In this document: in pieces, positions 21,332 to 33,484 of the stretch
How the letters are laid out: the number at the start of each line of letters is the position of its first letter
Position numbering within the stretch: position 1 is the stretch's first letter
NCBI RefSeq assembly: GCF_014839805.1
Contig: NC_051141.1
Location: forward strand, 10,238,777 to 10,302,776
Direction: 5' to 3'
Source of the DNA: Manduca sexta
Lineage: Eukaryota > Arthropoda > Insecta > Lepidoptera > Sphingidae
DNA: 64,000 nucleotides
Notes under the pieces: generated by a model
Told to the model about the DNA's origin: nothing
Seen by the model: only the letters and a program-made list of their open reading frames with translations
The model's database searches: none
Program-made: the position numbers and the translations under genes

Positions 21332-22744
21332 GTAAGTCTTTTGATCCCAAATCCTTTCTTTTAACAGCTGCCATAATACTTCCGACGTTTTCGATTACCA
21401 TTTTAAACAACAACAAAAAAGTACTCGCTTTTGGTCTAAGTGAAATACGACCTACCGAAAAAACATGGTTCTCAAATTTAGTAGTCAAAATTAGTAGAAA
21501 AGCCTGCGTAAACCTATTTATAGAGTAAATAGGATGACTCAATACGTTATTTTGAGCTTAAAATATTTAATATCACGAGTAACATATTTGTAGTAAAATC
21601 CTCAAGGTGACCTCCTAGATAATATTTATCAATGTCTACGTAACCGATGCGATATTATAAAATGTAGGAAAGGAACTTAAAGCTTTAAATAAAAATAACG
21701 TCCATTTAATCTCTGTCTCTCAAGTTTCTGGAAAGATGCTAAAAGTATGAGCTTAATGATAATTTTTTTTCTACTAAATTATTCTCTCATTGTAAGGAGT
21801 CGGGTCAGCCTACACTACTCTTGTAGCAACTGATATTGAACAATTTATCTTATCACAGGAGTTATTCCAACTTTTAATAATTTAGTTTCGTTATTTTAGC
21901 GCTGGTGTTTCTTGGTTTGCTAGCTTGTAGTCACAATAATATAAATGTTTTCTATCTTATTAATAGGATAGTTACCTACATATGTTTGATTTTACATTAT
22001 TCTATGGGCAAATATTATGAAACAAGCCCTTCTATGAAAATTGTATTAAAGTGGCTTAGAAATTGAGCAGTAAATACGCTTAAAAATGCAATGCGTAGGA
22101 ATGCGCTCGTACTAATAACTCGCGCCAACTTTTTCTTTCGTGTCGTCACTTGTTTCCATTACAACTTGTTTTTTGTTTCTTGACATTTACCTCTTCAAAT
22201 GATTATAACTTGTTGATTTTATCGAATTTTAATCATTTTTTTTAATATTTTATAAGACAAACATATTTCATAACAATATAACAAAAAAGCAAGGGGAGTA
22301 GATACCTACTCCTCTATAAATTGATACCACCGAGTATTGTTTTAATGTACACAAGATATTTTATTTTTTCTTAACTTCACAATCAAAGTGTTTACGTGCT
22401 TTGAATTGTTTAAGTAAATATATATAAAAATTAAATAAAACAACTAAGATTATGGAGTAGATATTAGTGTTAAAACTACGTTACAAAACTAATAAGCGTT
22501 AGTCTATAATATTATATTATAATGAGTATATAATGACTGCGTTTAATCCTGCATGGCATGATTCAGCGAATATTTAATGCTAACACATCGTAACGTGATA
22601 TTTCTAACCAACTTCAAAAAAGAAGAGTCTGTATTGAACCCTTTTATACGTATGGGATCTGATTTGGACGGGCTTCTCGTTATATCACATTATACGATTT
22701 GGAGAAAAGTTTATTCACATTTCATAGGAAAACTCAATATATCT
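21332..22744 (+). other. Presumed intron after the SCYL2-like exon
   Basis: It begins with the donor at 21332. No following acceptor joined to homologous coding sequence was found, so its length is unknown. Confidence 0.5.
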
Positions 22745-23150
22745 TTTTTCAAAGTTTATGGCTATATCATTACAGTATATATGTACATGTACCATTTTGA
22801 TTGATGCCACCTTTTAGGAAGTGCCATGATCCCGTTGCAGTAGAAGTTTTGGGACTTCTGATGAAAAAAAACACTACAATTAGTTTTGACAGTCCTAAAA
22901 GTAAAGAATTCTGAAGAGACCGAACAGTTTGAAAATCTGAAGCTGCAAGGTCAGGGGCCTATGGTGGATACATTAATAGCTCCCAGCCAAACTCTTAATT
23001 TTTACTGAGTGGCTGAAACATGTGTGTGGTTTAGCTTTATGGCAATGAAAGACCACACCCTTTCTATTGATCAATTTCGATTGCTTTCCCTTAACTTCTC
23101 GCTCTAGTCTCATTAGTTGATGGCGGCTCATAATTAACGTGTCAATGTAG
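22745..23150 (-). pseudogene. Dead mariner (DD34D) transposase, C-terminal half
   Basis: On the minus strand, reading from about 23150 down, the pieces are: RHQLMRLEREVKGK, LINRKGVVFHCHKAKPHT (normally HHDNARPHT, so the second catalytic Asp is lost), then after a frameshift FGWELLMYPP, APDLAASDFQTVRSLQNSL (third catalytic region), and after another shift QKSQNFYCNGIMALPKRWH. The order matches mariner transposase from the D34D block to the C-terminus. There are at least two frameshifts and several stops. The N-terminal DNA-binding half and the element ends were not found. Confidence 0.82.
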
Positions 23151-23559
23151 TGTATATTTTATATGCCTGTGTAATATATGTATTGATATGTTTTTGTGTA
23201 TGTATATATTTTTCACATTAACTTTATTCGTACAGTGTACACCGTACAACTGCTCTTTCTTTTCAATGTCAATACCATAGAATGTCTGTAAGATAATGCC
23301 TCGAGTGATAAGACTATCAATTGTGCTCTATTTATAAGTGGATGTACTATGTCTTTTTTCCTCTTGTACATGTGTACAATAAAAAATTAATTAAATAATA
23401 ATAAATTAATGTTCCTCCAATCCCACCATACACTCAGAGATCACCTTATAGCAAGTTAATCCACGTTTTGCCGCCGTCTGTGAAGCCTGACCATTGACCA
23501 CGACATTCTTTATAGCGCTCTTGATATGCGTGATCTACTTTTCATTTGCAGTTATCAAT

Positions 23560-23900
23560 CTCTTCAAAATGGCTGGGTTTTATTACTTCTCAATAAATAA
23601 TAGCAAATGAGTACACGGTTCATTAGGTTGACAAGGCGATCTTGACGTTCACCTGATGATAAGCGATATGACGAATATACAGTACAAACACCATTCATGA
23701 TCCAACAACATGAACTACAAAATATTGTTTGGTATTCTACTGCGCTCGCCATCCTGAGACATAAGACGTTAAGTTTTATTATGTCAAGTTACACTGGCTA
23801 CACTGTTCTTAAAACCGGGATACAAGAGTGACTGCACACTGCTGCCTGGAGGCAGAAATAAAAATTGCAGTGGTACCTACCCAGGCCCATACTGCCGTGC
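23560..23900. repeat. Probable dispersed retroposon fragment
   Basis: The stretch with CACCTGATGATAAGCGATAT, TTTGGTATTCTACTGCGCTC, CGCCATCCTGAGACATAAGA and CAGTGGTACCTACCCAGG resembles an interspersed repeat that I recall from lepidopteran genomes. A short related piece lies at 4357-4375. Boundaries and class are not determined. Confidence 0.4.
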
Positions 23901-24419
23901 TAAGCTTAAAAACGGTATCTGAAAAAAGAAATTTGAATTTATGTCGTCAGATAACATAAAGAAACCAATGAACTTACCTAAATAACGGTATCTTGTTTAC
24001 CACTTGTTTAAAAAAAACCTTAAAAGAATTTCTCCATCTCAGATTTACATACAAATCTATAAAACTATATTTACAAAACTTTATTTTATACTTTAACGAT
24101 TATGTTGAAATAAGGTTTCCCTGACATATCGATTTTGCGCTCAGCACGGCAGAATAATTTGGTCTCTTATTCCCTTGGCCCATTGTAATTGCAAGTATAA
24201 GAGTTGCACCAACGTTTACAACCCTTAAATCGCGAGAACGAATGATTCAAGATTAATTCGACTTAAATGAAATATAAAAATATGCCAATTGTGTAACTCA
24301 TAGCTTTCTTGCAGTCATTATAGTTGCAGTAACATTAAAAATGATGAATGGCAAAAAAAATTTAATCTAATGGCAAATTTTAAAAACTTTCCTACTTTCT
24401 GTCTTTTAAGGCTAATTTT

Positions 24420-24480
24420 ATCCAAAGTAGCCCTCATGAAGGACTATGTTTTTTTTAATGAATATGTAAGTTGATCCAGC
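24420..24480. repeat. Short dispersed repeat pair, copy 1
   Basis: GGACTATGTTTTTTTTAATG then AATATGTAAGTTG recurs at 51693-51727 in the same orientation. It is too short to classify. Confidence 0.3.
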
Positions 24481-24919
24481 CATCTTTTAGTCGCAACAGT
24501 TATTGTGCACCATATAATTAACTACTTTAATTACACTTCCTGAATCGTTCGCTCCCTCATAATGAACTGAATTCCTTTCCGAGCGCTATCTATTTCGATA
24601 AACCCCTAACAAATGGAATGTCCATGAAGTTGAATATTTTAAACGGTTCAATTAGTTTATGGATTTATATAAGGCGACTGCGTAGTATGAAATATATAGT
24701 AATTTTGTGCAGTTAGGTATATGAAATTATAGACAGGTATCCATTTCTTTTTTGATAATGTAATGCTTTTCAACCATTAGATACAAGTTACAATCTTTTA
24801 GTATTATTGTTACTGAGTGGTATATTATGAATGACCCATTTAACCTTCTTACTAGAAAAACAATGACTTGATCCCATTGTCTGGGTACATACTATCTCCA
24901 GCTTATACTTATACATATA

Positions 24920-25742
24920 TATAATAATAAAATCAGCCCGGTATTATATACAGTTCCACTGCTAGGCTCGGGATCCCTGTACTACTGAGAGGGATTAGGC
25001 CTTAGTCCACCAGGCTGGCCTAGTGCCTTGTTCCACCCTGTGAATTGGGGGCGTTTGGAGAATTCCACCATGGTATCTCCTGCCTGTCGTAAGAGGCGAC
25101 TAATAGGGGCCATCAGGGGGTCGTCAGCGGGCAGCAGGGGGCTATCCGCCCTTAATGTATATCATGCGCTTTTGCACATTCGGGTCATCCTGAGATGGAG
25201 GGCAGCGTGGAAGGTAGGCCTCATGCTGCCGTTGAGGCCGACTGCGTCTTTCGGTGCGCTTCTGGGCCCCCCAAGAAGACGGGCTGCACTAGGCGGCAGC
25301 CGTCTCAAATGCGCCAAAGTGGGCCACTGCGGAATTTTAGTTGGTAGGCCGTGCTTATTATGCATATAGTGTAAGGGACTCGGCCTAGCGGTCGCCCGAA
25401 GGCCAACATTAAATCCGGGCGGCTCAACGCCAGACGGTAAGGTACGGTTACACCAACATAACCGCTCAGTCGCCCCCCAAAGGTACTTTCTCCGCGAAAC
25501 AAAAAAAAGGCTGGCCTAGTGCGGGTTAGCAGTCTTCACATACCCTTAAAAGTCGTATAAAGAAATTCTCACCTAAGCAATTTTTTTAACAACGTTTTCC
25601 TTCACTGTTAAAGCAAGCGATAATTCACAAAGAATACACACATAAATTTAAAAGTCAAAGGTGCATTCATCTCGGGAGTTGTTGCATCGACTCCCAACTA
25701 GGCTAACATGGCTCAAGCAATTTCTCTTCTTAACGTTTGAAA
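24920..25742 (-). mobile_element. tRNA-derived SINE family A, split by a retroposon
   Basis: The 3' part (24940-25026: CACTGCTAGGCTCGGGATCC, then GAGGGATTAGGCCTTAGTCC) and the head part (25509-25710, with a perfect A box TAGCCTAGTTGG on the minus strand at 25693-25704) match the uninterrupted plus-strand copy at 33118-33440. The B-box region is degenerate. The split falls at GGCTGGCCTAGTGC, which is present on both sides of the inserted element. Confidence 0.85.
25027..25508 (+). mobile_element. Composite GC-rich retroposon inserted in a SINE, 14-bp target duplication
   Basis: The 482-bp element is flanked by perfect direct repeats GGCTGGCCTAGTGC (25013-25026 and 25509-25522). It begins near CTTGTTCCACCCTGTGAATT, carries GGGGCGTTTGGAGAATTCCA and TGCCTGTCGTAAGAGGCGAC, and ends TTTCTCCGCGAAACAAAAAAAA. 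The 5' and 3' blocks match the inverted copy at 1738-2329. The central part differs in length. The short poly(A) and target duplication show insertion by LINE machinery. Frames across it (for example 25028-25369) have no recognisable domain. Confidence 0.88.
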
Positions 25743-26671
25743 TACAAGTTACGTAACGAATGATTGACTGATATTTCACTACTAAAGGAAATTACGAATT
25801 TTCAAGAACCAATATAAAAGCTATTATGAGGTAAACGGGAATCATGTAATATCGCGCACAAATTTCAATACAGATAAAATAAGTTTTAGTTTTCGTATCG
25901 AAAATCTCAAGCAAATAGGTTCTTGGCCTGGAAATTTAATCCAGAACCTTAGCTTACGATCTTGCACGCTGTCAATAAGGCAGTTACTGCATATTCTCAT
26001 CAAATTCCGACCACCCGTGGACATGAATGGAAATGATGGAAGACATGACATCATGATTTAAATCATAAGGCGCAAAAGACGTTTCTATACATTAAAGTTA
26101 GGCGTAAATATAAGTGTACAACAAAGCCACGGCATACTTGTATGTAAGTCATGTAATAGAAATATAGTGTTATCCCATTTCGTATTTTTTTAGGATAAAT
26201 GACAATTTTATCATATATTTTAATCCAGGAATTAGTTTGAGTGGTAACAAATATTGAAAAATATCTTCTATACTTCATTTTATCACTATGTAGAATTCGA
26301 TGGTAATATTCATCGAAAAATTGTCAAAGGCAGCGCTTTCGTTTAAAAATGAATACCAACATTGAATAAATTCCTACAATTTTTTATACCCACATCATTG
26401 CCGGGAAAATAATGTAAAGTTACAGGTTTTCACTTTATAGGTAAATAACGTGTTAGGGTAGAAATCCAATATAATCAAGAGCAATCTATGTAATCAAATT
26501 CCGTGGTTCCAGACTCGCCTTTAGATTTTTCAACTTTTACTAAGTTTACTCATAATATGGATACAATTTTATATCCTAGCCAGACATTTAAATGTTTGCG
26601 TACGCATGGATTCGTTGGTCCGGTGGCACCATGGGTGATTGACTGGGAAATCGTAGGTTCAATTGGCATTA

Positions 26672-26859
26672 CATGAAAATAATATTCTGAGTTTGTTCTT
26701 CTGAATCCATTTATTTACAAACTGACATTTCTTTAAAACAAAACATTATATCAAGAAAAACGTACCAGCCAGTACACTACACTGAGGAGTGTAGTGTACT
26801 GGCTGGTACGGTGTAAATAAATGGATTCAGAAGAACAAACTGAGAATATTATTTCCATG
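26672..26859. repeat. Compound hairpin: 47-bp outer arms and 23-bp perfect inner arms
   Basis: The outer arms are 26672-26718 and 26813-26859, with 2 mismatches in 47 bp. The inner arms are 26761-26783 and 26788-26810, perfect over 23 bp around a 4-nt loop GAGG. A 42-bp spacer (26719-26760) exists only on the left side. It could be a MITE or a snap-back duplication. The arms contain no recognised TE terminus. Confidence 0.9.
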
Positions 26860-28900
26860 TTTCCTGGAATTCTACATATGCACACTGAACTGTGTGCCTA
26901 GTGGGCGTACATTTGGTGTGGAGACCAAGCGCACAAGATTTGCCTCAGGGGGAGTTAATCTTTATTAGGTACCTATACAATTTGGCTGACGTTAGGTGAT
27001 CTACTATTAATGTATGGCAATATAATTTGTTTGTTATTTATTTACGGGCGACTTCAAGAAGCGGCCCAAATCTTAATCCGACCCGACCCTGAGAAAAACT
27101 AATCAAAACAACCCATTCGTACTCATTGAAAAAAAAATTGAATGATTTGTAAATTTTCGCGTTACAATCGTTTATTTAATCAGCTGTGAGAATTAATGTT
27201 CACACACAGACCATGCATGATGTAGCTTTGTAAAAAATCGCGAGTATTTCAAACATTCGAGAGACAACAATTTTATACCAATTTTTGGATTTTAATAGCT
27301 GTGCAAAAAAATAATCGGATGGAATCACTGCCTGAAATTAAAGCTAAAATTTCAACATCACGAGGACGTAGTGCCTGAATGAAACGTAATATAGGAATAA
27401 CTCGTTCGTTGCTAAGCCGCTTTTGGTGGACTTTCAGCCGGTACGTGTCAAGTCTATTCGAGGTAAACTTAAGTTTTTATACAGTGCGTATGGAGACTCT
27501 ATCGGCCTCTCAAAAGAGAGTTTTTCAAAACTCGTTATACTTAACTGAATAATGACAATGTTTGAGCTATTAACACGTTAAAGTTAAATGGTTGTTATAG
27601 CTAAATATATAATAACTTGCATTTATGTCATTTGAATATTGAACAAAGGAACAAAATATTTATAACATAAGTTCCATCTTATATCGCAATGAAAGAGAGT
27701 TTGATTTGTGTCTTGACTTATGGTAGGAATAAATGAGATATAGAGTTACAATATTAAAAATATATAATTTTTTTTTATTAGATTTGTTTTATTTGCAACA
27801 TCGATAACTTATAATTAGTGGTAAGGAGTATTATTATAATTGCAATTGTACTAATAAAGTACATAATATGACATTTTTCGTGTGCATTATACCGTCAAAA
27901 TATAAGAAACCTTATAGTCATGATTTCAATGACAGTTCATCATACATTTACAGGGCTCATCCTAAATGTTACAAAGTATAGAGCACATCGTGTAATGCGT
28001 AAAAACAACATTTTGTTTGCTCAACTTAGAAAGCAAGGAAAATCTACATATTTACGTTCATAATAAACTTGAAATTTCTAATGACTATGCAATAGCTTTT
28101 TGATAAGATATGATAAAAATAGATGTATTTTTTACTTTTTTTCCAGATACTCATTATTTTACCCTATTCTATATTGCTTTCTTTTAGGGCAACGTGCTGT
28201 TATCCCCACACTTACTTATAACTATATCCGATTATATGTTTAGACATGCGTGTAAATTGAGAGTGCGCCATGCGCTTGCTTGTTAATTAAAGGTAAGATG
28301 ATCCCGCGACATCGGGCTACTCGCGGGGCTTAACGAACCCGTCAGCCAGAAGGCATGACTTTGAGAGAATTATTCTCTCACTTTACCAACCGACGGTGGC
28401 TACTTTACACCCGACTTCGTGTAAGCTAATGTGCCCCAATGAATTACATTTTTCAAACTTTGCCTGCGTATAGCACCATGAACCTAATATAACTTTGGTT
28501 TTACGTTTGCTAGTTATCTAATTAAATTGCCAAACAATTGTACTTGTTTTAAATTGGAGCTTTATATTTAGAAAACACTTTACTATAATAGGAATCTTCA
28601 TGAGTCTGTCACAGACAAACTTCAACTTTGTCACAGACAATTAGTTAAATTTGTTTGGACGTTTAGTGCCATATTATATAGTGTAAAAGTGTTATTAACA
28701 TTGACAGGTCAAATAAAATTAACCTGATCTTATCGTGTATAGAATAGCAGTTCATATTCGTTTCAAAATATTTCAATTTTAAGAAAAATATTATACGAGA
28801 TTTAGATTTAATTTTGTTCATGATTTTATATTTGTGCCGAAAACGGCGAACTGCGTTTTAATGATTAGGTAATTTTGATTTATTCTGCTTTGTCAGGCCC
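26860..28900. other. AT-rich DNA, little recognisable
   Basis: A GC-richer patch at 28300-28440 (CCGCGACATCGGGCTACTCG) may be a repeat fragment. It has no partner here and no coding frame. Confidence 0.4.
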
Positions 28901-29029
28901 ATGATCGATTCCCCGTGTAATTTCTTACTATGTATTTTCCAAAGCTTTAATCTAGTCTGTTCGCACCCGGGATGCCTTTGCACAATGTTTAACGCTAACA
29001 TTATGTATGGGAATGAATATCCTAGCAAG

Positions 29030-29082
29030 ACACTTTTTGGTTTTCTATTAGTGTTAACACCTAATAGAAAACCAAAAAGTGT
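29030..29082. repeat. Perfect 22-bp-stem hairpin
   Basis: The arms 29030-29051 and 29061-29082 are exact reverse complements around a 9-nt loop. The loop region includes the palindrome GTGTTAACAC (29051-29060). Confidence 0.95.
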
Positions 29083-29128
29083 TGGAATTCGTAGTCTTAG
29101 TACGCAGACAATGAACTTATGTCATTAA

Positions 29129-29200
29129 ATGTCATTTAAAGATATAAGTCAGACGTCACGTATCTTCAATACGTGACGACAATCATCAAATAAATGACAT
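29129..29200. repeat. Second nested inverted repeat
   Basis: CGTCACGTAT (29154-29163) and ATACGTGACG (29169-29178) form a perfect 10-bp stem with a 5-nt loop. AATGTCATTTA and TAAATGACATT flank it as a wider inverted pair. Confidence 0.8.
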
Positions 29201-29642
29201 TCATGTTTATAAGGATTGATTTATTATTTCTAGGTCCATGATAGTGAGGCCACGGACAAATTCGTTTGTTCAGCAATGGACTTCAGGTTTTTACGATATT
29301 TTCTGTTCAATTATCTTAACAAACTCCTTGTTAGTAACTGCGCCAAAATTTTCCTCAAATAATTAATGAGTTCCGCATTAACAAACCTGTGATTGACTGT
29401 GATATTATTCCCTCAGGAATTTAAAAGAGTTGTTACGCCACCCAAAGTATACCTACAGAGGTATCATATAGTACTACGCCTGACTAAAATAAAATGCAGT
29501 ATAAATAAAAACCTTAAAAATATAAACGCCTGTTTTAAAGAGAGTATTAGTACTTCTTGAGTAATTGATGTAGCGCGTAGCTTTGTTTGTGAACATAACA
29601 GATGGTGAAATATAGGTAGTATATTGAATATTATAGGGACTG

Positions 29643-29893
29643 TCTCGGAGCTGTAGTCGGATCATGGTACGACTGCAATGCTGACGTCTCGGGTTCGGAC
29701 CCTGGGTCAGGTAAAGCGAAATTTGATTTTTCTAATCAGTATTAGTCCGGTTTCTAGATCTTGTGCCCAATGTAACGATAGGCTTGCCCCCTATCACATC
29801 ATGGGACGGAATACACACGATTGAGTCGGTGCACTAGTTTCACCTCTGCATAACCTTTCGGGGACAAAATGCGTGTATGTTTGTGTAACTACA
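29643..29893 (+). mobile_element. tRNA-derived SINE family B
   Basis: Its head is GGAGCTGTAGTCGGATCATG with a B-box-like GGGTTCGGACCC. The body is GGTCAGGTAAAGCGAAATTT, AGTATTAGTCCGG and CCCCTATCACATCATGGGAC, and the tail is CACCTCTGCATAACC then TTCGGGGA. Every block is found in the same order in the complete inverted copy at 50096-50350. Confidence 0.8.
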
Positions 29894-30891
29894 GAGAATT
29901 TCATATTCTCTCAAATGGGAATAACCACAATAATCAGAAACTTGTTAATGTTTAAACGTGGCTTGGGCGTATCGTCTTACGCTTGCGGTCAGCCATGCAT
30001 GAACCAAACATGATTCAAAGCTCAAATAAACAAAGCCTGTGCACTACGAAAATTTTATAGCGCCATTTTAAACACTCATACTGTTAACTCGTTTGTATAA
30101 TGTCTATGTATATGCTATAGTTATATGTATACGGATAGGTTATATACTATATATGATTAATATAAAAGCACTGGTTTTCTTTAAGTCTAATCGTGTCAAT
30201 CGATTAGATAGTATTATTCAGTGTAATGCCAATGAACAAGCTTTGACCAATAATTCCAACCATCCACCTGAGTGATAAGTATGAGCAATGTGTCAACCTT
30301 ATTATCTTCAAATACCTGTATTGGAGGAGCTGTTCTGGAATAAGACTTCATTTACAAGCACAGAGTAGTTTCCTATCTGAATAACAGGACAATTTTCGAG
30401 GCAAATAATCTCCAGCGACAGATGTCAACGGAAAATTTATCAAACATTTTAAAGTATGTATTAATATTTTGAAGTGTCTCTCCTACGCGCCCGTTTCATT
30501 TTGAAGTTGTTCACAGTCAATTATGTAACATCAAAGTGAAAGCTTGTTTATATAGAAAATTCATTACACCGAGGGCGCGATGGTTACAAAGAGACGTTAC
30601 TCGCTTCCATTGTCATATTCACTTAGTCATTATAGCTACGCCTGCAATATACCTATATAATTTTAAAGCAATATCTAATATATTCCTCATTAAGTTGTTT
30701 GTCTACTAGTATTAATTGCACTTTAGGAGTGTTTAATGATGTGTAGTACTTTGGGAAAGGTACGGACACACACACCAGTTTTAAGGGTATTTTCAGTTAA
30801 AAGTATCTGTCTGGGCTTTATAAAAAATACACAATATATTAAAAACCAATGTTTCGAAAATATGATGTTTATTTTTTATCTATATGTTTTA

Positions 30892-31053
30892 CTAGCTTTT
30901 GCCCACGGCTCTGCCCGAGTGATGGACATTTTTCGGGACAAGAGTACCCTATGTCTTAACCTGGGACTCAAACTATCTCCATACTAAATGTCATTAAAAT
31001 CCGTTAGGTACTTATCGTGTTCAAATTTACAAACTCTTCAGCTTTATATAATA
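30892..31053 (-). mobile_element. Short Helitron family H1 copy, abutting a second Helitron
   Basis: The plus strand begins (A)CTAGCTTTTGCCCACGGCTC and ends AACTCTTCAGCTTTATATAA. That is the inverted H1 layout with most of the interior missing. The last bases of its TC end are lost where the H2 copy starts at 31054. Confidence 0.7.
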
Positions 31054-31338
31054 CTAGCTGACCCGACGGACGTTGTCCCGTTTTAACTATGAATTTGCAG
31101 CGCGCATTCTGTCAATCGCTGACAGTTATTTCAAACAATTGACAGTAATATAAATTAATATTTTTGTAAAGTTTTCTTAAATTTTCTAATTATACGCGCA
31201 ATTTTTTGAAGTTTTTTTTCATAAGAACCTTCTCATGACAATAACAAACACAACAAAAAAAAATAGTGAAATCGGTCCAGCCGTTCAAGCGTGATGGCGT
31301 GACCAAGGGAAATAGGGATTCATTTTTATATATATAGA
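31054..31338 (-). mobile_element. Complete Helitron family H2 copy, inverted
   Basis: On the minus strand it starts TCTATATATATAAAAATGAA after an A and ends ACGTCCGTCGGGTCAGCTAG before a T. It is homologous over its full length to 4499-4805, sharing CCCTATTTCCCTTGGTCACG and CCAGCCG/CGGCTGG. No protein is encoded; the frame at 31190-31435 is accidental. Confidence 0.82.
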
Positions 31339-33117
31339 TAGAGATGTATATAGATTTCCAATAGATAGCTCCTAAAAATACGGCTAGTCCGCCGTTTAGC
31401 TGAGGGTAAGGCCCTAAAGTAATGAAGCGTGTCATTATGGTGTCTCTCTGTAGTTTGCAATTTACGCAACAAAATAATTATAGTTGTATGTGATTTGATT
31501 TCTAATTTATGTCATATGGTAAACCTGCTACAATCGAGTTGCATTTAACGAAATCAATTAATGTACATATTACTGAAACAACAAAAAAATATGAAGTAAA
31601 AACGGCATAAGATTATTGTTCTGTAATCTTACTACTTTGTTCAGTATTTATCTTGTTTCTACTATGTAACAGAACTACACAAAATCAATGTACAGGTAAT
31701 GCAATCCATGAAATTGCGCCTAACACTTTTTGAGCGGTGGTGTTGGAGGGGGGGTCACGGGGCAACGGGACTGATCCAAGCTTCCCTCGCGAACCCTCAA
31801 CTCACACACGAGTAATATGGTTCATATTGCACAAATCTGTTGATTCGCCAGGAAAGTTGCTCTATTTAATAGTTTTGTTCTCAATGCAATTTTTAACCGC
31901 CTTCAAGCAGTTCTATGTTCGATAAACACCGTCAATAATCGACAAATTATTTAGTATTATACACGCGATCGTTTAACTGTATTCAATTAGCCACGAATTT
32001 CAACAAATATTTAATATCAATATGAACATTTGCAAAGCAGATTACGTTGCCTGCATTTTGAGTTTCTCAGAAATCCATATTATTTTTATTTCTAAGTAAA
32101 AATAACCATAAAAAAATATTTTTTTAAATGTCTTAACTCTAAAATATCTCAACGTGTTATACAAAACAGGTATGTAGATAATAATTTTATTGTCTTTTTT
32201 GACTATATCTATAAGTTGTAATTAGAGCGTATCAAACCTTTCATAATCGTATAGATAGGATAGAAACTGACCAAAAAACGTTTTCCGTCATTAAACTCAA
32301 AGATTGGCATGAGACATAAAATATTTATTTTCTATACTTATAGATGAGAAGAGATTAAAATATTTTAACTTAAACACTGCTAATTCGTCGCATGATTAAT
32401 TCATATTTCATACTTAAGGAAATAAATAATGCATAATGGGACGCTGGGGAATTGTTGAGCCATCATCTACTGAAAATGGATGATAATAAACGAAAACAAA
32501 ATTGTTATTTATATCATCTAAGTACGTCTGATAATGTGGTGACAATGAACCCATACTTTGTAGGTATATGTAACGATATCAGTAAAGATCTCTATATTTT
32601 CTTATTAAGTCTAATTACGTATAGTAATAAATGCCTCAGTGCCGTAGTTGTACTCCGTGACAAATGGAAAAGACACCGTTTTGCTCTCGGGACTAGGGTT
32701 TGCAACTTTATTTATACCCGAATTTCAAGGGATTTTAGAAGAATAGTCAAGATACGTGAGATCAGCAAAAAGACCCTTAAACACACTATCAATAACAAAT
32801 AATATAAACGAATACATTCGATAAACAATTATCCATGGTCCATAGAGTATTTCGTTTACCTCACTAAACAGAAAAGAAAAAAGGCAATAATAAATTCATT
32901 TTATTCCTGTTGCAACAATCAGTATAAATATTAACAATGTTAAATATACTAGATATTTTAGAATAAATCCTAAGCAAGTGTAAAGTTATAAAACAATAAA
33001 TTCGACATAATACCAAATATATATATCAAAATAATATTTGGTTTTACTTCAATAAAATATTTTTGTTATTCTGGCGTTAACCAAGCCGTCGCCATTAGCT
33101 AAGTAATTTATGATTGT
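31339..33117. other. AT-rich DNA, no recognisable feature
   Basis: The longest frame, 32452-32802 (116 codons), has AT-driven composition and no family resemblance. I do not call it a gene. Confidence 0.4.
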
Positions 33118-33440
33118 GGCGATAGCCTAGTTGGGTGTGGAACGGACTGCCGAGACGAATGTCCGCAGGTTCAAATCCCAAGGGCACACACCTCTGACTT
33201 TTCTAAAAAATCATGTGTGTATTCTTTGTGAATTTATCGTTCGCTTTAACGGTGAAGGAAAACATCGTGAGGAAACCTGCACATCTGAGAGGTTCTCTAT
33301 AGAAATTTCGAAGGTGTGTGAAGTCTACCAATCCGCACTAGGCCAGCGTGGTGGACTAAGGCCTAATCCCTCTCAGTAGTAGAGGAGGCCCGTGCTCAGC
33401 AGTGGGCAAGTATATAATACAGGGCTGATATTATTATTTA
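33118..33440 (+). mobile_element. tRNA-derived SINE family A, near-complete
   Basis: It has an A box TAGCCTAGTTGG at 33123-33134 and a B box GGTTCAAATCC at 33168-33178, both perfect to the pol III consensus. A body follows with GGAAAACATCGTGAGGAAAC, CACTAGGCCAGCGTGGTGGA then CTAAGGCCTAATCCCTC, and it ends CAGGGCTGATATTATTATT. The split copy (24920-25742) and the copy at 57255-57545 are the same family. No target duplication is obvious. The frame 33131-33379 is accidental. Confidence 0.88.
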
Positions 33441-33484
33441 TATTATAATCACAATCCCATAGGTACGAAATATCTGAAGACTTT

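Noticed and set aside
26761..26810. Intrinsic transcription terminator
   Set aside because: The stem is far too long, there is no U-tract, and the DNA is of an insect nuclear type; a fold-back structure fits better.
32452..32802. 116-codon frame as a gene
   Set aside because: No conserved motif or exon borders; length is compatible with chance in 64 kb.
33118..33190. A possible tRNA gene
   Set aside because: The A and B boxes are perfect but there is no acceptor stem or anticodon arm; the sequence continues as a SINE found elsewhere in the window.
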